The notes beneath the pieces are model-generated. The model searched no databases. It was not told the DNA's origin and was given only the letters and a program-made list of their open reading frames with translations. From positions 1 to 46,042 of the forward strand of contig JAKQJQ010000142.1 in assembly GCA_029561105.1 (NCBI GenBank): a stretch of 46,042 bases of DNA, written 5' to 3'. This document shows, one piece after another, positions 16,453-24,030 of this stretch. The position numbers and the translations under genes were made by a program. The DNA is from Bacteroidota bacterium. GTDB taxonomy: Bacteria > Bacteroidota > Bacteroidia > Flavobacteriales > Flavobacteriaceae. Numbering within the stretch: position 1 is the first letter of the stretch; every line of letters begins with the position of its first letter.

Positions 16453-18498
16453 TTATTGGAAATCGGTATCAGAGACGCCTTCATTGATCTGCACTTCGGT
16501 CGTAGTCAGGTCTATCTCAAAGCCAAGATTGAGCACCGAATGGTACGGTACCTTAACGCCTTTTACCTCGCGGTAATCGTCAAAGGTCACTATCTGGTTT
16601 ACGGTTTGTCCCTGCATTTCGAGGGTCACGCCTTGCGCTAGTTTAAGTCCTGACTTGGTGTCGTAATACAATTTCATGCGCCCGTCCTTGATGACATATG
16701 CGTCTTTGTCACCAAATTTCTCTATGCCTTCGAGGCTTACTGTAGGTTTGTTGAGGAGTGACAATTCAATAAACGGATTGGCTTCTGATTGGGCCTCGGC
16801 GAGATCGGTACCCGAAAGTTCTTTCTTTTGACCTTGTGTGGTCACATAAGCAGCCTTGTCGGTTACCACTTGTTTCATCATCGAGAATCCCATCGCTTTG
16901 ATTTCGCGGTATTGTTTTCCTTTTGCTGTTTTGGTGGTCAATTCTACCGGCGTTCCCTGAATGGTTCCCGATGACACCGAACGAATGGTTTTTACCGCAT
17001 CTACCGTTTTCTCGCCGCCAATAGCTTTGAGGTAATTGACCAGTACACTTTTGGCGGTAACGCCCGCAGCCACCGGCAATTTGTATTCTGGTTTGGCCAC
17101 CGGATTTCCAAATTTATCAAAATAAAGAATCTTGATATTGGTCTTTTCAAGCGTTGGCAAAATTTCTGATCCTTTCCCGGTGATACAAATCCTGAGTTTG
17201 TCGAGGACGAAATATTTGTTGGCCACGCGAAGGATATCATCGGGTGTGACGGCGTTGATGCTTTTGATATAATTCTCGTAGAAATCTTCGGGCAACCCTT
17301 GCGTTTTGATGCGCAAGGCCCAATTGGCAACGGTTTGCGGTTTTTCCATCTGCATGATGAAATTGCCTACGTAACCGGCTTTGACGTTTTGCAGCACGTC
17401 GGCAGCGACTTTTTCTGTACGGATCCGTTTGATTTCGTTGACAAATTCTACCACTGCGCTATCAACTACCGCGTTGCGTACCTGGGCAAAAGCAACAAAG
17501 CGCGAAGTGTATTTGCTGCCGCGGATAGACGACTCGGCACCATAAGTCCAACCGTGTTTTTCGCGCAGGTTCATGTTGAGGTAGCTACTGAAATCGCCGC
17601 CCAATACCTGATTGGCTACGATGGCGGCAAAATAATCTTTGTCGGTCATCTTGAGGTTGGAGATGTTCATCGCCGAGATTTCGGCTTGGACCGCATTGGG
17701 CATGTCCACGAAATTGATCTGCTGGTATTGCACATCTTTGGGCTCGTTATAGGACAGATTTGGCGCGGTGGCTTTTTGCCAAGGATCAAACAGGTCTTCT
17801 ACTTTTGTTTTGATTTGGTTAAAGTTGACATCGCCGATGATGATCAGGTAAGCGTTTTCTGGGACAAAATAAGTGTTGTAATTGAGTTTTACATCGTCGA
17901 GCGTGATGTTGTTTACGGTTTCCTCGGTGATGTATTCGCTCGACGGATGATTTTTACCGTAAGCCAATACATTCTCAATACGTTTGGCTACTGCCGGAAC
18001 ACTTTTTTCCTCCGTTTTGAGTCCTTCTATGAGTTTTGCTTTTTCCTTATCGAATTCAAATTGGGTAAAACGTGGGTTCAACGCAGCGTCGGCCATGAGT
18101 TCGAGCAATCGGTCGGCATATTTGGAAAGCCCTTGTGCGTAAGCGCTGTTGTCTGAAAAATTCACATACGCACCCATGAAATCTACCTGGTCGTTGAAGG
18201 CCAGTTTGGGCATTTGTTCTGTTCCGGTACCCAGCAAACGGCCCACCATAGTAGAAACGCCTTTCTTGTTTTTTTCGAGGTAAGGTACATTGTCTATTGT
18301 GAGTGTGTATGAAACACGGGGTAGTTTGTGGTTCTCTACCACCATGACCTTGAGCCCGTTTTGCAACTGGAAAGATTGCGGTTTGCCGATGTTAATGGTA
18401 GGCGAAGGTCCAGGTTTGGGTTGTGGTCTGTCTTGTGCGTGCATAAATAGGGTTAAGAACAAACTTAAGAAAATGTATAAGGTGATGTTTGGTTTCAT
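16453..18498 (-). CDS. M16 family metallopeptidase, non-catalytic subunit with extra C-terminal domain
   Basis: 681 residues with a signal peptide ending FMHAQ. The N-terminal two-thirds is an M16 (insulinase/pitrilysin) fold from about residue 38 (SFQLQNGLKVMVVEN) to 450, but the zinc motif HxxEH is missing at the expected place (GVSTMVGRLLGTGTEQM). It therefore resembles the non-catalytic partner of a heterodimer. About residues 470-681 form an added beta-rich domain starting VNYLKAIGG, like outer membrane lipoprotein-sorting (LolA-fold) domains. The catalytic partner ends 6 bases upstream. Together they would form an exported processing or degrading peptidase. Confidence 0.9.
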   Translation of the reverse strand: MKPNITLYIFLSLFLTLFMHAQDRPQPKPGPSPTINIGKPQSFQLQNGLKVMVVENHKLPRVSYTLTIDNVPYLEKNKKGVSTMVGRLLGTGTEQMPKLAFNDQVDFMGAYVNFSDNSAYAQGLSKYADRLLELMADAALNPRFTQFEFDKEKAKLIEGLKTEEKSVPAVAKRIENVLAYGKNHPSSEYITEETVNNITLDDVKLNYNTYFVPENAYLIIIGDVNFNQIKTKVEDLFDPWQKATAPNLSYNEPKDVQYQQINFVDMPNAVQAEISAMNISNLKMTDKDYFAAIVANQVLGGDFSSYLNMNLREKHGWTYGAESSIRGSKYTSRFVAFAQVRNAVVDSAVVEFVNEIKRIRTEKVAADVLQNVKAGYVGNFIMQMEKPQTVANWALRIKTQGLPEDFYENYIKSINAVTPDDILRVANKYFVLDKLRICITGKGSEILPTLEKTNIKILYFDKFGNPVAKPEYKLPVAAGVTAKSVLVNYLKAIGGEKTVDAVKTIRSVSSGTIQGTPVELTTKTAKGKQYREIKAMGFSMMKQVVTDKAAYVTTQGQKKELSGTDLAEAQSEANPFIELSLLNKPTVSLEGIEKFGDKDAYVIKDGRMKLYYDTKSGLKLAQGVTLEMQGQTVNQIVTFDDYREVKGVKVPYHSVLNLGFEIDLTTTEVQINEGVSDTDFQ

Positions 18499-18504
18499 GA
18501 GAAC

Positions 18505-19821
18505 TTAGTTTTGCGCTTTTTGCGGAACGTAATCGAGGATGAGGCGTTGGTTGGGATTGAGGTATTTTCTGGCTACCTCACGGATTTCCTCGCGTGTGAT
18601 GCTTTGGTAGGAATCAATATCGGTATTGACCAGATTCACGTCGCCAAACAACAGGTAATACGTGGCTAGGCTTTCTGCCGTGCCCTCAATCGTGGCGTAT
18701 TTGTTTACGTATTCGTTCATGATTTTGTTCTGGAGTTTTTCCATGTCGCGTTCAGAAATCAGTTCGAGCTGTAGTTTTGTGATCTCGGCATCCATTTCGG
18801 CCAGGATGGCCTTGGGGTTTGTGGCGCCCAGTGGCAAGCCGTACAAAGCGTAAATCCCGTAATCTTCCTGGCTGTAACTTAGCGATCCTACGTTGAGTGC
18901 CATTTTTTTCTCGTCGACAATCTTATTGTACAAGCGTGAGCTTTTGCCATCGCTGAGCAAGGTAGAAATCATCTCAAGCACGCGGGCATCGCGCGTTTTC
19001 ATTGACGGTGTGCGGTAAGCGGCGACAATCGCAGGTACCTGAATGTTTGCATCTTCATAAGTGGCCGCGATGGGTTTTGTGATTGGCGTTTCCTCAAAAG
19101 TTTGTTTTACGACAGGCGCGCCTCTTTTGATGGGATCGAAATATTTGTGGATCCATTGCAAGGCTTGTTTCATCTCGAAATTACCCGCCACGACGAGTAC
19201 CGCATTGTTGGGCACATAATATTTTTTGTTGAACATCTGAAAATCCTCGAGCTTGGCCGAGTTAAGGTGTTCCATAGAACCGATGGTTTCCCAGCGGTAC
19301 GGATGTTTCACGAACAGGTTTCTCTTCACCTCAGAAATGATGTGTCCGTAGGGTTGGTTGTCCATGCGCGAGCGCTTTTCTTCCTTGATGACTTCTTTTT
19401 GCGTATCTACACCGGCTTGGTTGATGATGGGATGCAGCATGCGCTCGGATTCCATCCACAAGCCGAGTTCGAGGTTGTTGGACGGGAACACTTCGTAATA
19501 ATACGTGCGGTCATCGGAGGTGTTGGCGTTGTTATTGCCGCCGTTTCCGGTGACGATTTTCATCCATTCGCCGCGGCCGATGTTTTTGGTACCTTCAAAG
19601 AGAAGGTGTTCGAAAAAGTGGGCGAAACCGGTTTTGTCTGGGTTTTCATCTTTAGAACCCACATGGTACATCACCGAAGTGATTACGAGCGGCGCCGAAG
19701 TGTCCTGGTGCAAAATCACATGCAAGCCATTTTCTAGCGTGTATTCTTCGAATTCTACTTTCTGGGCATGAAGGTTTGTAAGCATAAGCAAAGCACTTAG
19801 GGCCAATATTGTTTTTTTCAT
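18505..19821 (-). CDS. M16 family zinc metallopeptidase, catalytic subunit
   Basis: 438 residues with a signal peptide ending NLHAQ. The zinc motif HFFEH is at residues 68-72 (GFAHFFEHLLFEGT), and the distal Glu region is KEVIKEEKRSR. The C-terminal M16 half lacks the motif, as is normal. It is the first gene of a minus-strand group with the non-catalytic M16 partner and the gene at 15897. It acts in the periplasm or outside, probably on peptides; the substrates are unknown. Confidence 0.94.
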   Translation of the reverse strand: MKKTILALSALLMLTNLHAQKVEFEEYTLENGLHVILHQDTSAPLVITSVMYHVGSKDENPDKTGFAHFFEHLLFEGTKNIGRGEWMKIVTGNGGNNNANTSDDRTYYYEVFPSNNLELGLWMESERMLHPIINQAGVDTQKEVIKEEKRSRMDNQPYGHIISEVKRNLFVKHPYRWETIGSMEHLNSAKLEDFQMFNKKYYVPNNAVLVVAGNFEMKQALQWIHKYFDPIKRGAPVVKQTFEETPITKPIAATYEDANIQVPAIVAAYRTPSMKTRDARVLEMISTLLSDGKSSRLYNKIVDEKKMALNVGSLSYSQEDYGIYALYGLPLGATNPKAILAEMDAEITKLQLELISERDMEKLQNKIMNEYVNKYATIEGTAESLATYYLLFGDVNLVNTDIDSYQSITREEIREVARKYLNPNQRLILDYVPQKAQN

Positions 19822-19876
19822 ACGATTGGGTATGTCTGTTTGCCGGTTGGTAATTTACCGGCTGTTTAAGTTAGGC

Positions 19877-19884
19877 CAAAAGTA
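19877..19884 (-). promoter_or_regulatory. Putative -7 box for the M16 operon
   Basis: On the minus strand TACTTTTG fits TAnnTTTG, 55 bases before the ATG. The leader contains a small hairpin (GCCGGT 19840-19845 with ACCGGC 19855-19860). No clear -33 box is seen. Confidence 0.45.
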
Positions 19885-19890
19885 GGTGTT

Positions 19891-20250
19891 TTAGTCGAAA
19901 GAGAAAAGTCGAAAAGTGGAAAGTCAAAGCCTAATGTGGAACGGGGATGGGTTCAGTCATAGAAACCATTGTTATCCCGAGCGCAGTCGAGGGATTTGAA
20001 ATTTGGAATTGTTGAGACTGCTCGACTGCACTAGCAATGACAGTTGTGCGCTTGCGTGAGCGATGGCAGCGGCATCCTTTTTTGTGAGGAACGAAACAAA
20101 AAAGATATAGCGCACAGCGCGACGGCGTCACGAACCATGAATGGAAGATAAATGTTGAAACGCCGGCACGCCCAAAAGGCAATCGAATGCCTACGCATTT
20201 TTAGCCTTTCGACTTTCGACTTTTGACTTTCGACTATTTTTTTTCTCAAA
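19891..20250. repeat. Repeat-rich intergenic region including dispersed hairpin repeat copy B
   Basis: This 360-base stretch holds no credible gene. In order: a GTCGAAAGAGAAAAGTCGAAAA run (19893-19925, reverse of the CGACTTTCGACTTTT type); an inverted-repeat element at 19967-20043 with arms GCAGTCGAG (19983-19991) and CTCGACTGC (20021-20029); dispersed hairpin copy B at 20049-20133, with its matching end ACGCCC near 20175; and a forward CGACTTTCGACTTTTGACTTTC run at 20207-20236. The stretch ends at the rplU promoter. Confidence 0.75.
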
Positions 20251-20253
20251 GGG

Positions 20254-20283
20254 TTGCGCGGATGGGATTTAGTTGTATATTTG
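20254..20283 (+). promoter_or_regulatory. Strong Bacteroidetes promoter of rplU-rpmA
   Basis: TTG (20254-20256) and TATATTTG (20276-20283) are separated by 19 bases, matching -33 TTG and -7 TAnnTTTG. The ATG lies 31 bases after the -7 box. Confidence 0.75.
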
Positions 20284-20314
20284 CAGCCATTTTATAAACA
20301 AATAAATCATTGTT

Positions 20315-20689
20315 ATGTACGCAATCGTAGAGATAGCAGGGCAACAATTTAAAGTAAGCAAAGACTTAAAGGTTTATGTTCACAGGTTGGCCGACAAAGA
20401 AGGTGACGCGGTTTCATTCGCGAAAGTGCTTTTGTTGGACGATAATGGGACTATCACTTTAGGCGCCCCGGCTGTAGAAGGAGCTTCTGTAGAAGCCAAA
20501 GTGTTACAACACTTAAAAGGAGACAAAGTAATCGTTTTCAAAAAGAAAAGAAGAAAAGGTTACAAAAAGAGAAACGGACACAGACAATACCTTACGCAAA
20601 TCCAGATTTCTGGAATCACTGTAGGTGGTGCTCCAAAGAAAAAAGCTGCTGCTAAGAAAGCAGATGAACCAGCAACCGAAGAAAATTAA
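20315..20689 (+). CDS. rplU: 50S ribosomal protein L21
   Basis: Ribosomal protein bL21, starting MYAIVEIAGQQFKVSKDLKVYVHRL, with the basic RNA-binding loop KKKRRKGYKKRNGHRQYLTQI. At 124 residues it is longer than the usual 103 because of an Ala/Lys-rich tail ending EPATEEN. It is the first gene of the conserved rplU-rpmA pair, with its own promoter; L27 starts 23 bases later. Confidence 0.97.
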   Translation: MYAIVEIAGQQFKVSKDLKVYVHRLADKEGDAVSFAKVLLLDDNGTITLGAPAVEGASVEAKVLQHLKGDKVIVFKKKRRKGYKKRNGHRQYLTQIQISGITVGGAPKKKAAAKKADEPATEEN

Positions 20690-20712
20690 TTAACATTTAA
20701 AAGAAATACGTC

Positions 20713-20973
20713 ATGGCTCACAAAAAAGGTGTCGGTAGTTCTAAGAACGGTAGGGAATCAGAATCGAAACGTTTAGGTGTTAAGATTTACGGAGGACAAG
20801 CTGCCATTGCAGGGAACATCATCGTAAGACAAAGAGGTTCTAAACACAATCCAGGAGAAAACGTTTACATCAGCAAAGATCACACTTTGCATGCAAAAGT
20901 TGACGGAGTTGTAAAGTTCCAGAAGAAAAAAGACAACAAATCATATGTTTCTGTAACGCCATTTGAGGCTTAA
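20713..20973 (+). CDS. rpmA: 50S ribosomal protein L27
   Basis: 86-residue bL27 ([24 protein letters not shown]...). The flexible N-terminus begins AHKKG directly after Met, so there is no cleaved pre-sequence of the Firmicutes type. The N-terminal tail reaches the peptidyl transferase centre. It is second in the rplU-rpmA operon and ends about 20 bases before a terminator. Confidence 0.97.
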   Translation: MAHKKGVGSSKNGRESESKRLGVKIYGGQAAIAGNIIVRQRGSKHNPGENVYISKDHTLHAKVDGVVKFQKKKDNKSYVSVTPFEA

Positions 20974-20993
20974 GAACTAAGATTGTCAGAGAT

Positions 20994-21024
20994 AAAAACC
21001 CGCTTGATTCAGGCGGGTTTTTTT
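20994..21024 (+). terminator. Terminator of rplU-rpmA
   Basis: The stem ACCCGC (20998-21003) with GCGGGT (21013-21018) is extended by A/T pairs and followed by seven T residues. Confidence 0.85.
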
Positions 21025-21104
21025 ATGGTCATAATGTTTTATTAATCTGCTGGGATTGGAAGTGGAGAAGCCCTAACTTGTGGTATAATCAAAATACAAC
21101 CATT

Positions 21105-21419
21105 ATGGACATACAGATCAACACAGACAAGACCATCGAGAACAGCAGTAGGCTTCAGAATTACTTTGCCACGGAATTGCAAACGGCACTTTCCAGGTTT
21201 CAGGATAAAGTGACGCGCGTTGCAGTACACTTTGGCGATGAGAACAAAGAGAAGTACGATGCCAAAGACAAACGCTACCTCATTGAAGCGCGAATCGCCA
21301 ACCGTGAACCCGTTGCAGTGACCCATTTTGCCGATACGGTAGAAAAAGCATTCGACGGCGCGGTATCTAAAATCAAAAGCGTACTGCAAACCACCTTTGA
21401 GAAGCAACGCGAATATTGA
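21105..21419 (+). CDS. HPF/RaiA family ribosome-associated protein (divergent)
   Basis: 104-residue protein from the ATG at 21105 (MDIQINTDKTIENSSRL); an earlier in-frame start at 21078 adds nine unlikely residues. The pattern beta-alpha-beta-beta-beta-alpha, with VTRVAVHFGDEN, RYLIEARIANREPVAVTH and a C-terminal helix AFDGAVSKIKSVLQTTF, fits the hibernation-promoting/RaiA (sigma-54 modulation) fold. It is a short form without the dimerising C-terminal domain. It would bind the 30S decoding region in slow growth. It is monocistronic, between two terminators. The fold is likely; the exact role is inferred. Confidence 0.75.
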   Translation: MDIQINTDKTIENSSRLQNYFATELQTALSRFQDKVTRVAVHFGDENKEKYDAKDKRYLIEARIANREPVAVTHFADTVEKAFDGAVSKIKSVLQTTFEKQREY

Positions 21420-21422
21420 CAT

Positions 21423-21456
21423 AAAAAAACCCGATTGGAATGAATCGGGTTTTTTT
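21423..21456. terminator. Bidirectional terminator between the HPF-like gene and the GH85 gene
   Basis: A 14-bp perfect stem (21423-21436 with 21443-21456, core AACCCGATT) has a 6-base loop, with A and T runs on both sides. It serves both convergent genes. Confidence 0.9.
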
Positions 21457-21472
21457 ATGGGTTGACTTTAGA

Positions 21473-23491
21473 TTATCTGACGATAACCTTTTGGGTTTCT
21501 GAGACTTTTCCGTTCGCGAATTTCACAGTGTACGTTCCGGCAGCGATTCCGTTGGTATCTAAGGTATAGTTGGTGGTGCCGTTTACTTTGATGGTGTTGG
21601 ATTTTACGGCTCTCCCTTGTAGATCGTACAGCGTATAATCGAGTTGTTGGGCGTTGGGCCAATCGACGGTGAATCGCAACTGTTTATTTTCGAGCGGATA
21701 ACTGACGGTTACGAAATGTTGCTTTGACGCGGCTTGCGAGGTTCCCAGTAAAGTGAGGCTTCCGATTTCCAATCCACCGAAGTTAATACTGTAATTAGCA
21801 ATGGCGGTTGCTGACTCGAAGCGAAAGCCCACCGCAGCGATTTCTCTTGTAGAAAATGATAAGTCCATAAGATTTTCGTTCCAAATCCAGCCATTTCCAA
21901 ATTCAATTCCACCGCTAATGGCAAATTCATATTTTTGGGTGGGTTCGTCGGCAAAAATCAGAATTAGTTTTGCATTGGAGTCGATGGTTGCGCTTTTGTA
22001 AAAAACGTTGGTTTTAAAAAAGGTATCAATCGGGGAGAAAATACCCAATTTAGTTTTATAGAGCATCAGGTCTATTGGTTGATTCGCGGGTAGGTTTCCG
22101 CTTACTTTTAGCGAATTTCCGCCCCAGGCTGCATCCGAGAAATCCCATTGGGCAGTTAGCGCATTGTTTTCTGAAAATGCAAATTGCCAAGTAGGCAAGA
22201 TGGCCTGCTGGTTCATGTCATGCCAACTGTCTGAACTGACTTGTACACCAAGATCGAATTTTTTCGTGCCATGTCCTGTACAAAAATTTGTAGACAATGG
22301 TAGTTCTGAAATCACCGAAGCCTCCGGAATCCAATTGCATAATCCCTTAAAACCGGCCGCATCCACAGTCGCCGGGTTGTTGTCATCGCCAGAAAACAAA
22401 TGGTTCTCGGCATTGTAGAACGAAGCGTAATCGGTAGGGTCGTTGTTGAAATTGGTGTAGATCGAGTTGTTGTACACGCAGTTCGGCGCAAACAATCCCA
22501 GCGAAGTATAAGGCGTAGTGGCATTTTCATGCAAATTGGTCATAAAAGTATTGCCGCCCGTTTCAAAATCGCCTTGATTGCGGCCGGGCCAGATATCGGC
22601 ACCGGTGAAAACGTCAAACTGCGAGCGGCCAATCGTGGTAGCACGTGTACGCGAGAGGTTGGGAAACGAACTGCTGCCCCAGAAAAAGTTGATGAAGATA
22701 CTGCTGCTCACGCGGGTTTCATATCCGTTCGATAGATCTGCGTCTTCATCGCGTTGTACAAAAACCGAGTTGCTGGCGTTTAGGCGGTTTTGCCAGCCCA
22801 CGTTCCCAGACAGGATCATGGCGTCGTACCACATGACTTCTTTGCCCACGGCTTCGGCTGCTGCGGTCAAATCTTTGACGAAGTCGTACATCAATGCAGC
22901 AGTAGCTGAATTGGTGGCGGTTTCCTGGTTGATGAACCAACCGTCGAAATGGTAGTATTGCATGATGGCGATCATTTTCGGAATAGCGACAAAGTTGCCG
23001 CTGCCGTCCTGCTCGAGGAAATTGGTGAGCGTAGTGGTCGATCCGCCAAAAGCAGTAGGGGCGAAGAACACATTGCCAAAAATCTTGACGCCGTTTTTAT
23101 GTGCGGCATTGGCCCAGGGCGAAGACGGAATCTGCACCGATTGCGAAGCAGTACCGCCAAACCAAACCAATTTGTCAATGTATTGCCAGTGTGTGAAATT
23201 GAACAGGTTGAACTGGCTTTGCTCACCGTAATAGTTCCCAAAGTTGTTCATGCCGTCTGGCAAATAGGCAATCTTCATGTCGTTGGACAGCGCGGGGTTG
23301 GTTTGCGTGGACGTGTTGACGAAACGCTCGGCAAGCGGTACGGTCGAAATCAAATCTGCCGAAGCCGTCGGGCCGTTTTGTGTCCATGCCTTGAGTTCGT
23401 CAACAGTCAAGATGTACGGCGCAGTGTTGATGATTTGTGCCTGCGAAAGCCAGCCGGTTAGCAATAAGCTTAAGAGTGTAATTTTCTTCAA
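21473..23491 (-). CDS. Secreted GH85 endo-beta-N-acetylglucosaminidase with type IX sorting domain
   Basis: 672 residues. The signal peptide ends LSQAQ. The glycoside hydrolase family 85 TIM barrel covers about residues 25-400, with the catalytic Asn-x-Glu of the family in FDGWFINQE (Asn188, Glu190). GH85 enzymes cut the chitobiose core of N-glycans by substrate-assisted catalysis. A beta-sandwich region follows. The last 75 residues form a type A secretion tag for the type IX system (LDYTLYDLQGRAVKS ... GIAAGTYTVKF). The protein should be released outside or kept on the surface to strip glycans from glycoproteins. It stands alone, not in a polysaccharide utilisation locus with SusC/SusD. Confidence 0.9.
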   Translation of the reverse strand: MKKITLLSLLLTGWLSQAQIINTAPYILTVDELKAWTQNGPTASADLISTVPLAERFVNTSTQTNPALSNDMKIAYLPDGMNNFGNYYGEQSQFNLFNFTHWQYIDKLVWFGGTASQSVQIPSSPWANAAHKNGVKIFGNVFFAPTAFGGSTTTLTNFLEQDGSGNFVAIPKMIAIMQYYHFDGWFINQETATNSATAALMYDFVKDLTAAAEAVGKEVMWYDAMILSGNVGWQNRLNASNSVFVQRDEDADLSNGYETRVSSSIFINFFWGSSSFPNLSRTRATTIGRSQFDVFTGADIWPGRNQGDFETGGNTFMTNLHENATTPYTSLGLFAPNCVYNNSIYTNFNNDPTDYASFYNAENHLFSGDDNNPATVDAAGFKGLCNWIPEASVISELPLSTNFCTGHGTKKFDLGVQVSSDSWHDMNQQAILPTWQFAFSENNALTAQWDFSDAAWGGNSLKVSGNLPANQPIDLMLYKTKLGIFSPIDTFFKTNVFYKSATIDSNAKLILIFADEPTQKYEFAISGGIEFGNGWIWNENLMDLSFSTREIAAVGFRFESATAIANYSINFGGLEIGSLTLLGTSQAASKQHFVTVSYPLENKQLRFTVDWPNAQQLDYTLYDLQGRAVKSNTIKVNGTTNYTLDTNGIAAGTYTVKFANGKVSETQKVIVR

Positions 23492-23540
23492 AGTTGCGGA
23501 GGTTGTTGGTTAGTAATAGCCGTAAATATAAAAAATAAAA

Positions 23541-23564
23541 AAACCGCTTCATTAGAAACGGTTT
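23541..23564 (-). terminator. Terminator of the small coiled-coil lipoprotein gene
   Basis: AAACCG (23541-23546) pairs with CGGTTT (23559-23564). On the minus strand a T run follows, 20-40 bases after the stop at 23583. Confidence 0.75.
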
Positions 23565-23582
23565 GACAAAATGGTCTTTTTG

Positions 23583-23987
23583 TTATTTGGCCTTGGCTTT
23601 TTCGAGTGCCTCGTTATAATTTTCCTTGAGGTTTTCTTTGGCTTCTTTTAGGTTTTCTTTGGTTTTGTCGGCGCCTTCGCTCATGTTGGTTTTGAGTTTG
23701 TTCCAGGCAGATTCGGCTTCATCTGCGGTTTTTTGTGCGGCGGCTTCGGCTTTTTTGTCGCCATTGGCAATCGCCATTTTGAGGTCTTCTTTGGCTTTGT
23801 CCCATTTGGCCTTGACCGAATCGGTTTTGATGTCGAGGTCTGTTTTTAAAGCAGTAGTGGTAGTCGTTGTAATCACCGTATCGCCGTTCACAGTTTGGGT
23901 TGTGGTGGTTTGTACAGTTTCTTTTTTGCAGGAGGCCAGAGTGAGCAAGCCAAAAAGGAATAAAGTGCTGATTGTTGATTTACGCAT
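23583..23987 (-). CDS. Small coiled-coil lipoprotein
   Basis: 134 residues with a lipoprotein signal ending LTLASC (Cys20). A Thr-rich linker (TTTTQTVNGDTVITTTTTT) follows, then a long charged helix from about residue 50 with an Ala/Lys/Glu/Asn pattern (KENLKEAKENLKENYNEALEKAKAK). It resembles small envelope-stress or LEA-like lipoproteins of flavobacteria. I do not recognise a specific family. It stands alone, with its own terminator. Confidence 0.8.
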   Translation of the reverse strand: MRKSTISTLFLFGLLTLASCKKETVQTTTTQTVNGDTVITTTTTTALKTDLDIKTDSVKAKWDKAKEDLKMAIANGDKKAEAAAQKTADEAESAWNKLKTNMSEGADKTKENLKEAKENLKENYNEALEKAKAK

Positions 23988-24030
23988 AGTATGGATTGTT
24001 TTTGTGTCTCAGCCTAAAGGTAACAAAAAA

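Noticed and set aside
17299..18156. 285-codon ORF opposite the non-catalytic M16 gene
   Set aside because: Shadow frame of a well-supported gene; His/Phe/Val-rich with no domain.
22949..23461. 170-codon ORF opposite the GH85 gene
   Set aside because: Antisense shadow of the catalytic domain.
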